Below, piece after piece: positions 10,709-18,719 of a stretch of 35,365 nucleotides of DNA. Under the pieces are notes generated by a model. The model ran no database searches. It was given only the letters and a program-made list of their open reading frames with translations, and had not been told where the DNA came from. How positions within the stretch are numbered: the first letter of the stretch is position 1; each line of letters starts with the position of its first letter. This DNA is from Weizmannia acidilactici (lineage in GTDB: Bacteria; Bacillota; Bacilli; Bacillales; Bacillaceae_C), in contig NZ_BKZP01000035.1 of assembly GCF_008974185.1 (NCBI RefSeq), positions 1-35,365 of the forward strand, read 5' to 3'. The position numbers were made by a program, and so were the translations under genes.

Positions 10709-11017
10709 ATGGAATTGGTAACCGTATCACCGGTTGAAATCGAAGGGCATACGTTTATCGCGACAACTGTCCGGCTGCCGAAAACGACCTTATTAACGGT
10801 TTCAAACGAAAAAGGCTATATTATGTGCGGGGCGCTTGATGTCGGCCTGCTGAATGAAAAGTTAAAGGATCGCCATATTATTGCCGGCAGGGCGGTCGGC
10901 GTAAAAACAATTGAACAATTATTGGAAGCGCCGCTTGAGTCGGTCACATATGAAGCGGAAAAAATCGGCGTAACAGCGGGAATGCGCGGGAAAGACGCCC
11001 TGTTGAAAATGGTTTAA
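10709..11017 (+). CDS. yunC: YunC, DUF1805 protein
   Basis: A 102-residue protein of the DUF1805/YunC family. It has a conserved central segment with YIMCGALDVGLLNEKL and AGRAVGVKTIEQLLEAPLESVT, which closely resembles B. subtilis YunC from memory. The function is unknown. The start is ATG 10709 behind AAAGGGG; the longer frame from 10682 lacks a ribosome binding site and makes the protein longer than the family norm. It probably shares a transcript with yunD. Confidence 0.85.
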   Translation: MELVTVSPVEIEGHTFIATTVRLPKTTLLTVSNEKGYIMCGALDVGLLNEKLKDRHIIAGRAVGVKTIEQLLEAPLESVTYEAEKIGVTAGMRGKDALLKMV

Positions 11018-11063
11018 TGCGGTAGAAATAGACAAAAAAAGCGTGCGGGCTGTGTGCCGAAAT

Positions 11064-11092
11064 GTCCTTTATCAAGGTTATCTTAAAGGACA
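11064..11092. other. hairpin after yunC
   Basis: TGTCCTTTA (11064) and TAAAGGACA (11084) are perfect 9-bp inverted repeats around an 11-base loop. No T-run follows. It may slow transcription after yunC or be a regulator site; nothing else in the sequence decides this. A possible sigma-E -10 box, CATACCAA at 11097, lies just after it, with GTTATCTT at 11077 as a weak -35. Confidence 0.35.
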
Positions 11093-11125
11093 GCATCATA
11101 CCAATCAGGACGGAAAACCATCATA

Positions 11126-11164
11126 ATCCCCCAAAAGCAGCATAGAATTGCTTGCAGGGGGGAT
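11126..11164 (+). promoter_or_regulatory. hairpin covering the yunB ribosome binding site
   Basis: ATCCCCC (11126-11132) can pair with the GGGGG and AT within 11158-11164, which includes the G-run acting as the yunB Shine-Dalgarno. A second helix, AAGCA (11135) with TGCTT (11149), can stack inside. ATG follows 5 bases after the stem. The fold would hide the ribosome binding site; it also resembles a terminator because TTTT follows part of the stem. Confidence 0.45.
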
Positions 11165-11169
11165 TTTTG

Positions 11170-11898
11170 ATGGGAAAATTCCGCACCTCTAACTTCCGGC
11201 GGCGGGGGCCTTTGCCGACTCGGTATGTACTTTTACTTTCTTGCGTGTTTTTTACAGTGGCCACCATCGTCAGTATCATTATTATTGACGAAGGCATTAA
11301 ACCGACATTAATGCGGTACGCCGAATCGGAAACGAAAAAAATTGCCGCTTATGTTACAAATCAGGCGATTGAAGACCATGTAAGAGGCGGCAAAAACAGC
11401 AAGCTGGATACGATTGATCCGCAGGAACTGGCGCTTGTCCAGTCAGAAATTGAAAACCAGATCATCCGCCAGTTTAAAGAAGTGGAAAAAGGGAATATTA
11501 CTTCTCTTGAAGAAATTTCAAATGACGAGATGCTCGATGGAAAGAAAAAATCGGAAGCCGAAATTTTTTCTGTTCCGCTTGGAAAAGTGACCAATATTGC
11601 TTTGCTCGGGAACATCGGTCCTGATATTCCGGTCACTTTTCAAATGGTTGGCGATGTTGAGAGTTCCAATATCAAGGTAAAAAAAGAAGAGTACGGGATT
11701 AACAACGCTTTTTTCTATATTTATGTGCAGTTAAAAATCAAAATGCAGGTCATTATTCCATTTGCTTCTGATGTCATTACGTATACGCGTGATGTGCCGC
11801 TGGCAATGGGAAATTACAACGGCGATGTACCGCAGTTTTACAACGGAAATGGCAGTACCGCGGCGCCGTTGATCGAGCTGCCGAAAAGCTCAAAATAA
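11170..11898 (+). CDS. yunB: sporulation protein YunB
   Basis: A 242-residue protein of the YunB sporulation family. One N-terminal membrane anchor lies at about residues 19-40 after an Arg-rich cytosolic start (RTSNFRRRG), and the rest is predicted outside the membrane. The IPLGKVTN-like motif appears as SVPLGKVTN, followed by LLGNIGPDIPVTFQMVGDVES, which is typical of the family. In B. subtilis yunB belongs to the sigma-E mother-cell regulon; its exact role is unknown. ATG 11170 follows a G-run that may be buried in an RNA hairpin. The gene converges on lytH. Confidence 0.85.
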   Translation: MGKFRTSNFRRRGPLPTRYVLLLSCVFFTVATIVSIIIIDEGIKPTLMRYAESETKKIAAYVTNQAIEDHVRGGKNSKLDTIDPQELALVQSEIENQIIRQFKEVEKGNITSLEEISNDEMLDGKKKSEAEIFSVPLGKVTNIALLGNIGPDIPVTFQMVGDVESSNIKVKKEEYGINNAFFYIYVQLKIKMQVIIPFASDVITYTRDVPLAMGNYNGDVPQFYNGNGSTAAPLIELPKSSK

Positions 11899-11899
11899 C

Positions 11900-11926
11900 A
11901 GGCGCTGCAGCCGCATTGTAGCGCCT
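11900..11926. terminator. stem-loop between yunB and lytH
   Basis: AGGCGCT (11900) pairs with AGCGCCT (11920). It starts at the yunB stop codon. There is no clean T-run, so efficiency is doubtful. The 174 bp up to the end of lytH hold no gene I can support. Confidence 0.4.
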
Positions 11927-12100
11927 CATTGTTGATTGAGTATTTTTCGCCCGGTACACAAATGTGATGGGTAGTGGCTCCCTCCCCCATTCCAAACCGT
12001 ATTGATTGCCCGGTGCCAGATGTGCGGGCGTCAGCTTCCCGGTGCAATATGCAGCGCCTGCGCTATATGTGCCGGCGAAATGATTGCAGTACCCGCACCG

Positions 12101-13084
12101 TTATTTTTTCTGCTTCTCGAGATATTCCCATCTCTGCAAATATGGGTACGGGTCAAAAGACCATTCGCTGCGCCCGTTGTCTTTGTACATGCCGTAGTGC
12201 AAGTGCGGTGGAAATTTGCCGGATGTGCCGGGCGGGCCGTAGCCGGTGCTGCCGACGCCGCCAATTACCATGCCGGGTTTCACGACCTGGCCGACATGGA
12301 TATTTTTTGCATAGCCGCTCAAATGGGCAAAATAATGGTACGTATTGTTTAAATCACGGATGCCGATGCGCCAGCCGCCGTATTTATTCCAGCCTTTCAT
12401 CTCGACAACCCCGTAGCAGGTGGCGCGCACCGGGACGCCGTAATCGGCAAAAATGTCCGTGCCTTCATGGATCCGGCGGCCGCCCCAGCCCCTGCGGTCG
12501 CCCCATGTGCTCCGGTAGTTGTAATTGTACCCTAGCGGGAGCGGGAAAGCTTGGTCTGTTAACTCGATCGTGCCGAACGTATTGTAAATTTTTGCTTTTT
12601 CCGTAATCAGCTGTACCGCTTTATCCCGTTTGTAATAATGCCAGAGCGCAATCTCGATATTATCGTCATCCGTGCCGTACTTTAGCAAATTATCACTCAT
12701 CGTGTACAGGACGTCTAAATCATTGTTGCGGTCAGCTTTGCCGTCGCCGTCCCCGTCTTTACCGATCCCCCCAAATAAGGTAATCGTAAGCGGCCGGTTG
12801 TCATTTCGGTCCGGGTTCGCAATCCCCGCCCATTTTTCAGGGGAAAAATAAATGGAAATAAGTCCGGACGGTTTTGGCAAATCGGAACGGGCAAAACGGA
12901 TGCTCCGTTCATATTGGTCAATGGCAGCCAAAACATACCACGGGATTTGCGTGAACGTTTCCATATTTTTGTAAAGTTCCATCCGCTTTTTATAAATTTC
13001 CCCGTCGGATCGTTCTTTTGCATAGGCGGGAATTGCAGAAAATCCGAGACCTATCACGATGCAAAAAAGCAAAATGTATCGCAA
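12101..13084 (-). CDS. lytH: LytH, L-Ala-D-Glu peptidase of spore cortex (M23 family)
   Basis: A 327-residue secreted zinc endopeptidase. A signal peptide ends near residue 22 (SAIPAYA-KE). An unassigned N-terminal region follows, containing the acidic GDGDGKADRNND segment. The C-terminal LytM/M23 domain has the HEGTDIF (His-x-x-x-Asp) and HLHYG motifs that bind zinc. In B. subtilis LytH is made in the mother cell late in sporulation and trims peptide side chains of cortex peptidoglycan to single L-alanine. Length and domain order agree with that protein. The ribosome binding site GAGGGG is about 12 bases from ATG. On the plus strand, long open frames here are antisense shadows. Confidence 0.92.
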   Translation of the reverse strand: MRYILLFCIVIGLGFSAIPAYAKERSDGEIYKKRMELYKNMETFTQIPWYVLAAIDQYERSIRFARSDLPKPSGLISIYFSPEKWAGIANPDRNDNRPLTITLFGGIGKDGDGDGKADRNNDLDVLYTMSDNLLKYGTDDDNIEIALWHYYKRDKAVQLITEKAKIYNTFGTIELTDQAFPLPLGYNYNYRSTWGDRRGWGGRRIHEGTDIFADYGVPVRATCYGVVEMKGWNKYGGWRIGIRDLNNTYHYFAHLSGYAKNIHVGQVVKPGMVIGGVGSTGYGPPGTSGKFPPHLHYGMYKDNGRSEWSFDPYPYLQRWEYLEKQKK

Positions 13085-13251
13085 AGTGAAACCCCTCTTT
13101 CTGTCTATCTCATAAGTTTAGTGTGGGAAAGGAGGAGTATTTTCATAAATATAAAATATTGGAAAACCGGTTGCGTTTTCTTTTAAAAAATGTGCCAAAT
13201 ATGTTAAAGTGAAAAAGAACAAACCCGGGCGAACGAGTGGGAGATGAGAAA

Positions 13252-14169
13252 ATGAAGAAACAGGAAGATGTTTTGCGCAAACCCGAATGGCTGAAAATTA
13301 AGTTAAATACAAATGAAAGCTATACGGGATTAAAGAAATTGATGCGCGCGGAAAATTTACATACCGTCTGTGAAGAGGCAAGATGTCCGAATATCCATGA
13401 ATGCTGGGGGACAAGGCGGACTGCCACTTTTATGATTTTGGGCGATGTATGCACGCGAGCATGCCGTTTCTGCGCCGTAAAAACCGGTCTGCCTTCCGAA
13501 CTTGACTGGCAGGAGCCGGAACGTGTTGCTGAATCGGTACAAAAGATGAACCTGAAGCATGTTGTCGTCACGATGGTGGCCCGCGATGATTTGAAAGACG
13601 GAGGGGCTGCAATAATGGCCGAAACAGTCCGCGCAATCCGCCGTAAAAACCCGTTTACAACGGTTGAAGTGCTGCCATCCGATCTTCAGGGGCGTTACGA
13701 AAGTTTGAGAACGCTTATGGATGCAAGACCGGATATTTTAAATCATAATATTGAAACCGTACGCAGGCTGACAAGGAGAGTCCGCGCCCGCGCAACATAC
13801 GACCGTTCGCTTGAATTTTTGCGCCGCGCGAAAGAGATGCAGCCGGATATCCCGACGAAATCGAGCATTATGGTCGGCCTCGGTGAAACGAAGGAAGAGC
13901 TGGCGGAAGCAATGGACGATCTGCGTGCAAACAAGGTGGACATTCTGACGATCGGGCAGTATTTGCAGCCGACGAAAAAACATATGAAAGTCGTCAAATA
14001 CTATCATCCGGATGAATTTGCGGAATTAAAGAAAATTGCGCTTGCAAAAGGCTTCAGCCACTGCGAATCGGGCCCGCTCGTCCGCTCTTCCTACCATGCG
14101 GATGAACAGGTGAACGCCGTCGCAAAAGCGAAGCATATTTTAGGGAACGTAGAGACACAGGAAGTATAA
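13252..14169 (+). CDS. lipA: lipoyl synthase
   Basis: This radical-SAM enzyme inserts two sulfur atoms into octanoyl groups on carrier proteins, making lipoyl groups. It has 305 residues. The auxiliary [4Fe-4S] cluster is bound by Cys40, Cys45 and Cys51, and the SAM cluster by Cys67, Cys71 and Cys74 in CTRACRFC. The conserved C-terminal serine lies in RSSYHADEQ. It sacrifices its auxiliary cluster, so it depends on Fe-S assembly and carrier proteins, several of which are encoded nearby. ATG 13252 follows GGGAGATGAG; an in-frame GTG at 13237 is less well placed. A terminator follows. Confidence 0.96.
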   Translation: MKKQEDVLRKPEWLKIKLNTNESYTGLKKLMRAENLHTVCEEARCPNIHECWGTRRTATFMILGDVCTRACRFCAVKTGLPSELDWQEPERVAESVQKMNLKHVVVTMVARDDLKDGGAAIMAETVRAIRRKNPFTTVEVLPSDLQGRYESLRTLMDARPDILNHNIETVRRLTRRVRARATYDRSLEFLRRAKEMQPDIPTKSSIMVGLGETKEELAEAMDDLRANKVDILTIGQYLQPTKKHMKVVKYYHPDEFAELKKIALAKGFSHCESGPLVRSSYHADEQVNAVAKAKHILGNVETQEV

Positions 14170-14179
14170 GGGAATCTTT

Positions 14180-14207
14180 GCTGCGCATCCGGAAGGGCGC
14201 AGCTTTT
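14180..14207 (+). terminator. terminator after lipA
   Basis: GCTGCGC (14180) pairs with GCGCAGC (14197) around a 10-base loop, followed by four T. It begins 10 bp after the lipA stop. Confidence 0.8.
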
Positions 14208-14329
14208 CTGTTTCTTCCGGATCTTTCCTCAAAATTTTTACCTGTCCGGCTTAGAATTTGCACAAGTTTTCGCTATAATTGAAAGGGAAGAAGTCCGCAT
14301 GGGCGGCTGGAAAAAATGGAGGGATGAAA

Positions 14330-14608
14330 TTGGTAACCATCCATCGCCATACATACGAAATTATCACCAATTACCGGAACGGCTATAATGAAGAGGCATT
14401 CCGGAGCAGATACAGCGAGATTTTAGAAAAGTACGATTATATCGTTGGGGATTGGGGCTACGGCCAGTTGCGGCTGCGCGGGTTTTTCGACGACCGCAAC
14501 CCGAAATCCACTTTCGATACAAAAATCAGTACGCTCACGGAATATCTTTATGAATACTGTAACTTTGGGTGCGCATATTTTGTCGCAAAAAAAGTCGATT
14601 TGAAATAG
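14330..14608 (+). CDS. yutD: YutD family protein
   Basis: A 92-residue protein matching B. subtilis YutD over most of its length: YRNGYNEEAFRSRYSEILEKY-type start, then DYIVGDWGYGQLRLRGFFDD and EYCNFGCAYFV. No motif points to an activity; function unknown. TTG 14330 sits six bases behind GGAGGG. The ATG at 14324 touches the same ribosome binding site directly, so TTG is preferred. The region upstream, 14209-14329, has no gene. The gene follows lipA, as yutD-type genes do in Bacillus, and ends in its own terminator. Confidence 0.85.
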   Translation: MVTIHRHTYEIITNYRNGYNEEAFRSRYSEILEKYDYIVGDWGYGQLRLRGFFDDRNPKSTFDTKISTLTEYLYEYCNFGCAYFVAKKVDLK

Positions 14609-14613
14609 GAACG

Positions 14614-14642
14614 GCGCCATCATTCCAAATGGCGCTTCTTTC
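14614..14642 (+). terminator. terminator after yutD
   Basis: GCGCCAT (14614) pairs with ATGGCGC (14629) around an 8-base loop, followed by the T-rich TTCTTTCT. Confidence 0.75.
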
Positions 14643-14661
14643 TGAGAGGATCTGTTTATTT

Positions 14662-14768
14662 AATTGTTGATCCGCCCATTTCTGAGATTCCCCGTGTTGG
14701 GGTATCGGGCGGGGAGGACCGCGGACGTGTCATGAGCGAAGCGGATTTCGCGATCATCAACATTGATC
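14662..14768. repeat. Bacillus-type palindromic interspersed repeat (copy 2)
   Basis: The left end AATTGTTGATCCGCCCATTT and the reverse complement of the right end (AATGTTGATGATCGCGAAAT) are imperfect inverted repeats. The inner block TATCGGGCGGGGAGGACCGCGG recurs nearly unchanged in the copy at 19.2 kb (first 18 bases differ by one). The element fills most of the gap between yutD and yutE and carries no open frame of note. Confidence 0.7.
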
Positions 14769-14821
14769 ACGAACACAGCCTTTTGATAAAATGTTGAATA
14801 GATTCGATAGAAGGTGACGAT

Positions 14822-15262
14822 ATGTATTTTGTGGATCGCGATAAAATAGAAGAGACGCTTCGGTTTATGGAAGGACGGCTGGCACTGTTCAAGGCACAGC
14901 CGGGTTGGCAGGCGGATATTGAAAAGGCGGCATTGGAAAGGATCGCCGAAACCATCATCGAGTCGATTCTCGATGCCGGGAATGCGATGATTGACGGCTT
15001 CATTATGCGTGATCCGGGCAGTTATGAAGACATTATCGACATTTTGCACGATGAAAACGTCATTTCTGCCGAATCGGCGAAGCAGCTGACAGAAGTGATT
15101 TCGTTGCGGAAGCATCTTGTCCGTGAATATACGCGCATTGATTATAAAAAGCTCGGGCTGGTGCTTTTAGAAAGCCTCAATGCGCTCGAACAGTTTCCGG
15201 AAGATGTGCGGTCCTATTTGGCGAATGAACTCGGCCCGGTCAACGCCTTTAAAAGCGAATAA
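14822..15262 (+). CDS. yutE: YutE, DUF86/HepT-like protein
   Basis: A 146-residue all-helical protein of the DUF86 (HepT-like) family, similar in length to B. subtilis YutE. Family features include the ERIAETIIESILDAGNAMIDG helix and RKHLVREYTRID. In HepT toxins the corresponding motif is R-x4-6-H-x-Y; here Arg replaces the His two before Tyr, so nuclease or AMPylation-target function of the toxin kind is not supported. No MNT nucleotidyltransferase partner lies beside it. It starts at ATG behind AGAAGGTGA and is co-transcribed with yutF, 37 bp downstream. Confidence 0.82.
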   Translation: MYFVDRDKIEETLRFMEGRLALFKAQPGWQADIEKAALERIAETIIESILDAGNAMIDGFIMRDPGSYEDIIDILHDENVISAESAKQLTEVISLRKHLVREYTRIDYKKLGLVLLESLNALEQFPEDVRSYLANELGPVNAFKSE

Positions 15263-15299
15263 TTTTGGAAAGCAACATAATAGAGAGAGGAATTGCAAC

Positions 15300-16064
15300 A
15301 TGAAAGAGTATAAAGCGTATTTGATTGACTTGGATGGGACGATGTACCGCGGTACGGAAAAAATAGAGGAAGCCGGCGATTTTGTCCGGCGGTTGCAGCA
15401 AAAGGGCATCCCGTATTTGTTTGTCACGAATAACTCCTCGAGGACGCCTGCCCAGGTTGCGGAAAAGCTGCGCGGTTTTGACGTCCCGGCGGAAACGGAG
15501 CAGGTATTTACGACTTCGATGGCAACCGCCCAGTACATTTATGATGAAAAGCCGGACGCTTCGGTATATGTGATCGGCGAAGAAGGGATCCAGGCCGCAA
15601 TCAAAGAAAAAGGGTTTAAGGTGACAGAAGACCATCCGGATTACGTTGTGTTCGGCATCGACCGAGACATCAATTATGAAAAGCTGGCAATCGGCTGTAT
15701 CGCCATCCGCAACGGGGCGAAATTTGTTTCCACAAACGGTGATATTGCGATCCCGACCGAGCGCGGGCTTTTGCCGGGGAACGGGTCTTTAACGTCGGTG
15801 CTCACGGTGGCGACGCAGACCAAGCCGGTATTTATCGGAAAACCGGAACCGATTATTACGGAGCAGGCTCTTGCCTATCTCGGCGCGAAAAAAGAGGAAA
15901 CGATTATGGTCGGGGACAACTATGATACCGATATTTTGGCGGGCATCCGCACCGGCATTGACACGCTGCTTGTCCACACTGGGGTAACGACAAAGGAAAT
16001 TTTGAAAACGAAAAAAATCCAGCCGACTTACACGATTGATTCCCTCGACCAGTGGAAAGTGTGA
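15300..16064 (+). CDS. yutF: YutF, HAD-superfamily phosphatase (NagD type)
   Basis: A 254-residue cytoplasmic phosphatase of the haloacid dehalogenase superfamily, NagD/AraL subfamily. The motifs run in order: I, DLDGTMYRG near residue 9; II, VTNNSS; III, the lysine in IGKPEP; IV, GDNYDTDILAG. NagD-type enzymes act on small sugar phosphates and nucleotides; the substrate here cannot be read from sequence. ATG 15300 follows AGAGAGGA. A frame opening at 15180 lies inside yutE and is not real. A shared terminator separates it from the convergent yutG. Confidence 0.9.
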   Translation: MKEYKAYLIDLDGTMYRGTEKIEEAGDFVRRLQQKGIPYLFVTNNSSRTPAQVAEKLRGFDVPAETEQVFTTSMATAQYIYDEKPDASVYVIGEEGIQAAIKEKGFKVTEDHPDYVVFGIDRDINYEKLAIGCIAIRNGAKFVSTNGDIAIPTERGLLPGNGSLTSVLTVATQTKPVFIGKPEPIITEQALAYLGAKKEETIMVGDNYDTDILAGIRTGIDTLLVHTGVTTKEILKTKKIQPTYTIDSLDQWKV

Positions 16065-16177
16065 AAGGGCAGGTTTTAATCATTTTAGCGGAAAAGCTCT
16101 AATCATGTTCATGATCGTGAAATTTACCCTTCCCGCTAGGTGTCCAGGGGAACTTCACGGTAATCAAAAATGTACAG

Positions 16178-16217
16178 AAAAAGCGGTGGGGCATGATTGT
16201 GCCCCACCGCTTTTTTT
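16178..16217. terminator. bidirectional terminator between yutF and yutG
   Basis: A stem (AAAAAGCGGTGGGGCA with GTGCCCCACCGCTTTTT) has a five-base loop. An A-run on the left and a T-run on the right allow it to serve both yutF (plus) and yutG (minus). It touches the last codons of yutG. Confidence 0.9.
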
Positions 16218-16720
16218 CATGGCTGGACATGCGCCGCCCGGTGTGCATGGCGGCTGGCGGCTGCAGCGGCGATGGCGCCGACGATATCATCGAGGAACGT
16301 ATTGCACGTCCCATCCGAATGGTCGTTAAGTTTCGCCAAAATGCCCGGCTTTTGCTTATCAATATAACCGTAGTTCGTAAATCCGATTGAACCGTACACG
16401 TTTACAATCGATAAAGCCATAATTTCATCAATGCCGTAAAGGCTCTCGTCCACCGCAATCGTGCTTTGCAGCGGTTCATCGAGCATCCCTTTTTCGGCCA
16501 GTATGTCAAGCTGGATGCCGGTTAAAATCGCATTTTGCACTTCGCGTTTGGAAAGCACTGCATTGACGCTTTCGATGCAGTCTTCCAGGGTCATATCCGG
16601 AAAATATTTTTTTTGCAAATAAAGGACAAGTTCCGCGATATCTTCGACTTTAACGCCCCGCTCTTTCAGCCATTGGCGCGCAATTTGTTCTGAAACATTC
16701 ATTTCTTTTTGGTTTTCCAT
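16217..16720 (-). CDS. yutG: YutG, PgpA-family phosphatidylglycerophosphatase-like
   Basis: A 167-residue protein of the YutG/PgpA superfamily. The long conserved stretch with LTGIQLDILAEKG, the DESLYGIDEIMALSIVNVYGSIGFTNYGYIDK region and the acidic LNDHSDGTCNTFLDDIVGAI segment match YutG as I recall it. PgpA enzymes dephosphorylate phosphatidylglycerophosphate; YutG members lack the clear membrane helices of PgpA, so the enzyme activity is an inference. The start is ATG with GAGGTGAG upstream on the minus strand. It is divergent from yutH. Confidence 0.8.
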   Translation of the reverse strand: MENQKEMNVSEQIARQWLKERGVKVEDIAELVLYLQKKYFPDMTLEDCIESVNAVLSKREVQNAILTGIQLDILAEKGMLDEPLQSTIAVDESLYGIDEIMALSIVNVYGSIGFTNYGYIDKQKPGILAKLNDHSDGTCNTFLDDIVGAIAAAAASRHAHRAAHVQP

Positions 16721-16872
16721 TTTCTCACCTCTATGTTTCCATTATCAATTCATTGTTTTCTTTAGCATGATCATTCTAATTGATTTTATGAGATCAAGCA
16801 AGAATACACGTTCCTTCACATATAATGAAAAAGGCAAGAGCAGGCGCGGTACATTTTCAAGGGGGGACGGTT

Positions 16873-17880
16873 TTGGCTCAAGCTATACTGAAAAAATATT
16901 ACGGGATTGACGCTGAACATTCTTTTTTTGACGGAAAACTGGTGCGCTATGAAGCAAACGGCAACCTCTATACACTTGTTCCCGTTACAGGCATCCCTGA
17001 AAACGTTCTTGTTGAATTATATGAAATGTCCCACCATCTCGTGACGAACGGGGACCGGTATGCTTCCGCTTTTTATCCGTCAAAAGAACAGAAATTTCTC
17101 GTAACGGATGAAGAATATGATTATGTTTTACTGGAAAACCGTTATAAAAAAGCGTTCGGAAATATGCGGACGGGGCGCAAACTGGCGAAATTCCACCTGC
17201 GCGGTAGGACGATTCCCGCGAATATCACAGAAACCAACCGGATGGGGGAATGGAAAAAATATTGGGAGCAGCGCCTAGAACAGATGGAACAGGCGTGGTA
17301 CCGGACAGTGGAAGAACACCCGGACCATCCGTTTGAACAGATGTTTGTGGAGTCTTTCCCTTATTACATGGGGCTTTGCGAAAATGCGATCCAGTATGTT
17401 GTCGATACGGAATTGGATGAACAATCGGCGGAGAACGATGCGGGCACCATATGCCATGAACGTTTTTCAGACGGGGTTTGGGGGCGCAAATATATCATCC
17501 ATCACCCGTTTGACTGGGTGTTTGACCATGCTGCACGGGATATTGCCGAATGGATTCGATGGCAGTATCTCCAAAAACAGCACACATACCGGCCGGATGT
17601 CCGGGCTTTCTTGCGGCAGTACGAGTCGCTTGCGCCGCTTTCCCCGTTTGCATGGCGGCTTGTGTATGCGCGCCTTCTGTTTCCGCTCCATTATTTTGAA
17701 TGTGTGGAAGCGTATTTCCTGTCCCGCTCGGAAAAAGAGCAAAAAATGCATGAGGAAAAGCTGGAAAGAATATTGCGGGGCACAGGGCAGTATGAAGCTT
17801 TTTTGGCGGAATTTTACGAGCTCGCGGAAGTCCCGGCAAGAAAGTACAACATCCCCCGGATTGCGTGGCTGAAAAGTTAG
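16873..17880 (+). CDS. yutH: spore coat-associated protein YutH (CotS family)
   Basis: A 335-residue protein of the CotS/YutH family of kinase-like spore coat proteins. An N-terminal lobe has YRKKA-like features (LLENRYKKAFGNMRTGRKLAKFH), and the C-terminal lobe contains CHERFSDGVW and FDWVFDHAARDIAEW. In active aminoglycoside-kinase-like folds the first of these reads HGDxxxxN; here Glu-Arg replaces Gly-Asp, so catalysis is unlikely. TTG 16873 follows AGGGGGG closely. The in-frame ATG at 16825 falls in the sequence CATATAATG, which looks like a promoter -10 element, supporting the later start. Confidence 0.8.
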   Translation: MAQAILKKYYGIDAEHSFFDGKLVRYEANGNLYTLVPVTGIPENVLVELYEMSHHLVTNGDRYASAFYPSKEQKFLVTDEEYDYVLLENRYKKAFGNMRTGRKLAKFHLRGRTIPANITETNRMGEWKKYWEQRLEQMEQAWYRTVEEHPDHPFEQMFVESFPYYMGLCENAIQYVVDTELDEQSAENDAGTICHERFSDGVWGRKYIIHHPFDWVFDHAARDIAEWIRWQYLQKQHTYRPDVRAFLRQYESLAPLSPFAWRLVYARLLFPLHYFECVEAYFLSRSEKEQKMHEEKLERILRGTGQYEAFLAEFYELAEVPARKYNIPRIAWLKS

Positions 17881-17934
17881 CAGTTATAAAAAGAGCGGCT
17901 CCTTATAGAAACCGCCCTTATCCTGATGTGCCCA

Positions 17935-18171
17935 TTAAAATACTTGCTCGACTTCCACGATGCCAGGAACTTCTTCAAATAATGCGCGTTCAATGCCGGC
18001 TTTCAGTGTAATGGTGGAACTCGGGCAGCTGCCGCAAGCCCCCAGAAGGCGGAGTTTAACAATGCCATCTTCCACGTCGATCAGCTCGCAGTCCCCGCCG
18101 TCGCGAAGCAAAAATGGGCGCAGTTTATCCAATACTTCCTGAACTTGTTCTGTAATCGTATCTGCAGGCAT
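17935..18171 (-). CDS. yutI: YutI, NifU C-terminal (Nfu-type) Fe-S carrier
   Basis: A 78-residue protein made only of the Nfu domain. The cluster-binding Cys46 and Cys49 form the CGSCPSS motif; [14 protein letters not shown] is the usual N-terminal block. A dimer holds one [4Fe-4S] cluster and passes it to target enzymes in the cytoplasm. Together with yutM it forms the carrier stage downstream of the SufBCD scaffold encoded about 10 kb to the left. ATG has AAAGGAG upstream on the minus strand. It is divergent from yuzD and converges with yutH. Confidence 0.93.
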   Translation of the reverse strand: MPADTITEQVQEVLDKLRPFLLRDGGDCELIDVEDGIVKLRLLGACGSCPSSTITLKAGIERALFEEVPGIVEVEQVF

Positions 18172-18335
18172 ATGATCGCTCCTTTCTTTATTCCCATTAT
18201 AATCAGGATTTGCGGAAAAATCTATTAAAGAATATTAAAAAACGGGATATAGTGTTTTCCTTTTGCAACGCTGTTGTGTACAATAAAGATAAAGACTCCG
18301 TTAAAACCGTGCGGCAGAGAAAAGGGGTGGGACCA

Positions 18336-18686
18336 TTGGCAAAAAAGGTGACGATTCAAGTATACGGGGCGGAACAAGTTTGTGCAAGCTGCGTCGGCGC
18401 CCCGTCATCAAAAGATACGTTTGAATGGCTAGGGGCGGCGTTGTCGCGCAAATACCCGGGCCAGCCGTTCGACATGCGGTACATCGACATTTTCAGCCCT
18501 GGCGATGACCCGGATGAGAAAGCTTTTGCGCAAAAAGTGCTCGATGAGGACTTGTTTTACCCGGTTGTCGTCATTGAAGGCGAAGTGGCCGCGGAAGGTA
18601 ATCCCACATTAAAAAAGATTTACGCCAAAATGGAACAATACGGGTATACTCCCTCAAATGCGCAATCGTTGTTTCGTACGGTATAA
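18336..18686 (+). CDS. yuzD: YuzD, DUF1462 protein
   Basis: A 116-residue protein of the YuzD/DUF1462 family with a thioredoxin-like pattern: an early strand, then CASC at Cys16 and Cys19, and later YPVVVIEGEVAAEGNP, which resembles the cis-proline region of glutaredoxin-like folds. The paired cysteines suggest redox or metal binding, not proved. TTG 18336 lies behind AAAGGGGTGGG; the frame back to 18210 lacks a ribosome binding site. It stands next to the Fe-S carrier genes yutI and yutM. Confidence 0.85.
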   Translation: MAKKVTIQVYGAEQVCASCVGAPSSKDTFEWLGAALSRKYPGQPFDMRYIDIFSPGDDPDEKAFAQKVLDEDLFYPVVVIEGEVAAEGNPTLKKIYAKMEQYGYTPSNAQSLFRTV

Positions 18687-18719
18687 ATGTTTATAATCGA
18701 ATTAAAGGAGGTTCGGATC

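Noticed and set aside
11974-12606. A 210-codon open frame on the plus strand opposite lytH
   Set aside because: It is antisense to a clear M23 peptidase gene, its product is rich in Cys and Arg without any family pattern, and it has no ribosome binding site.
14822-16064. yutE-yutF as a toxin-antitoxin pair
   Set aside because: The HepT motif is altered, the partner is a HAD phosphatase rather than a nucleotidyltransferase, and both are common backbone genes of Bacillaceae.
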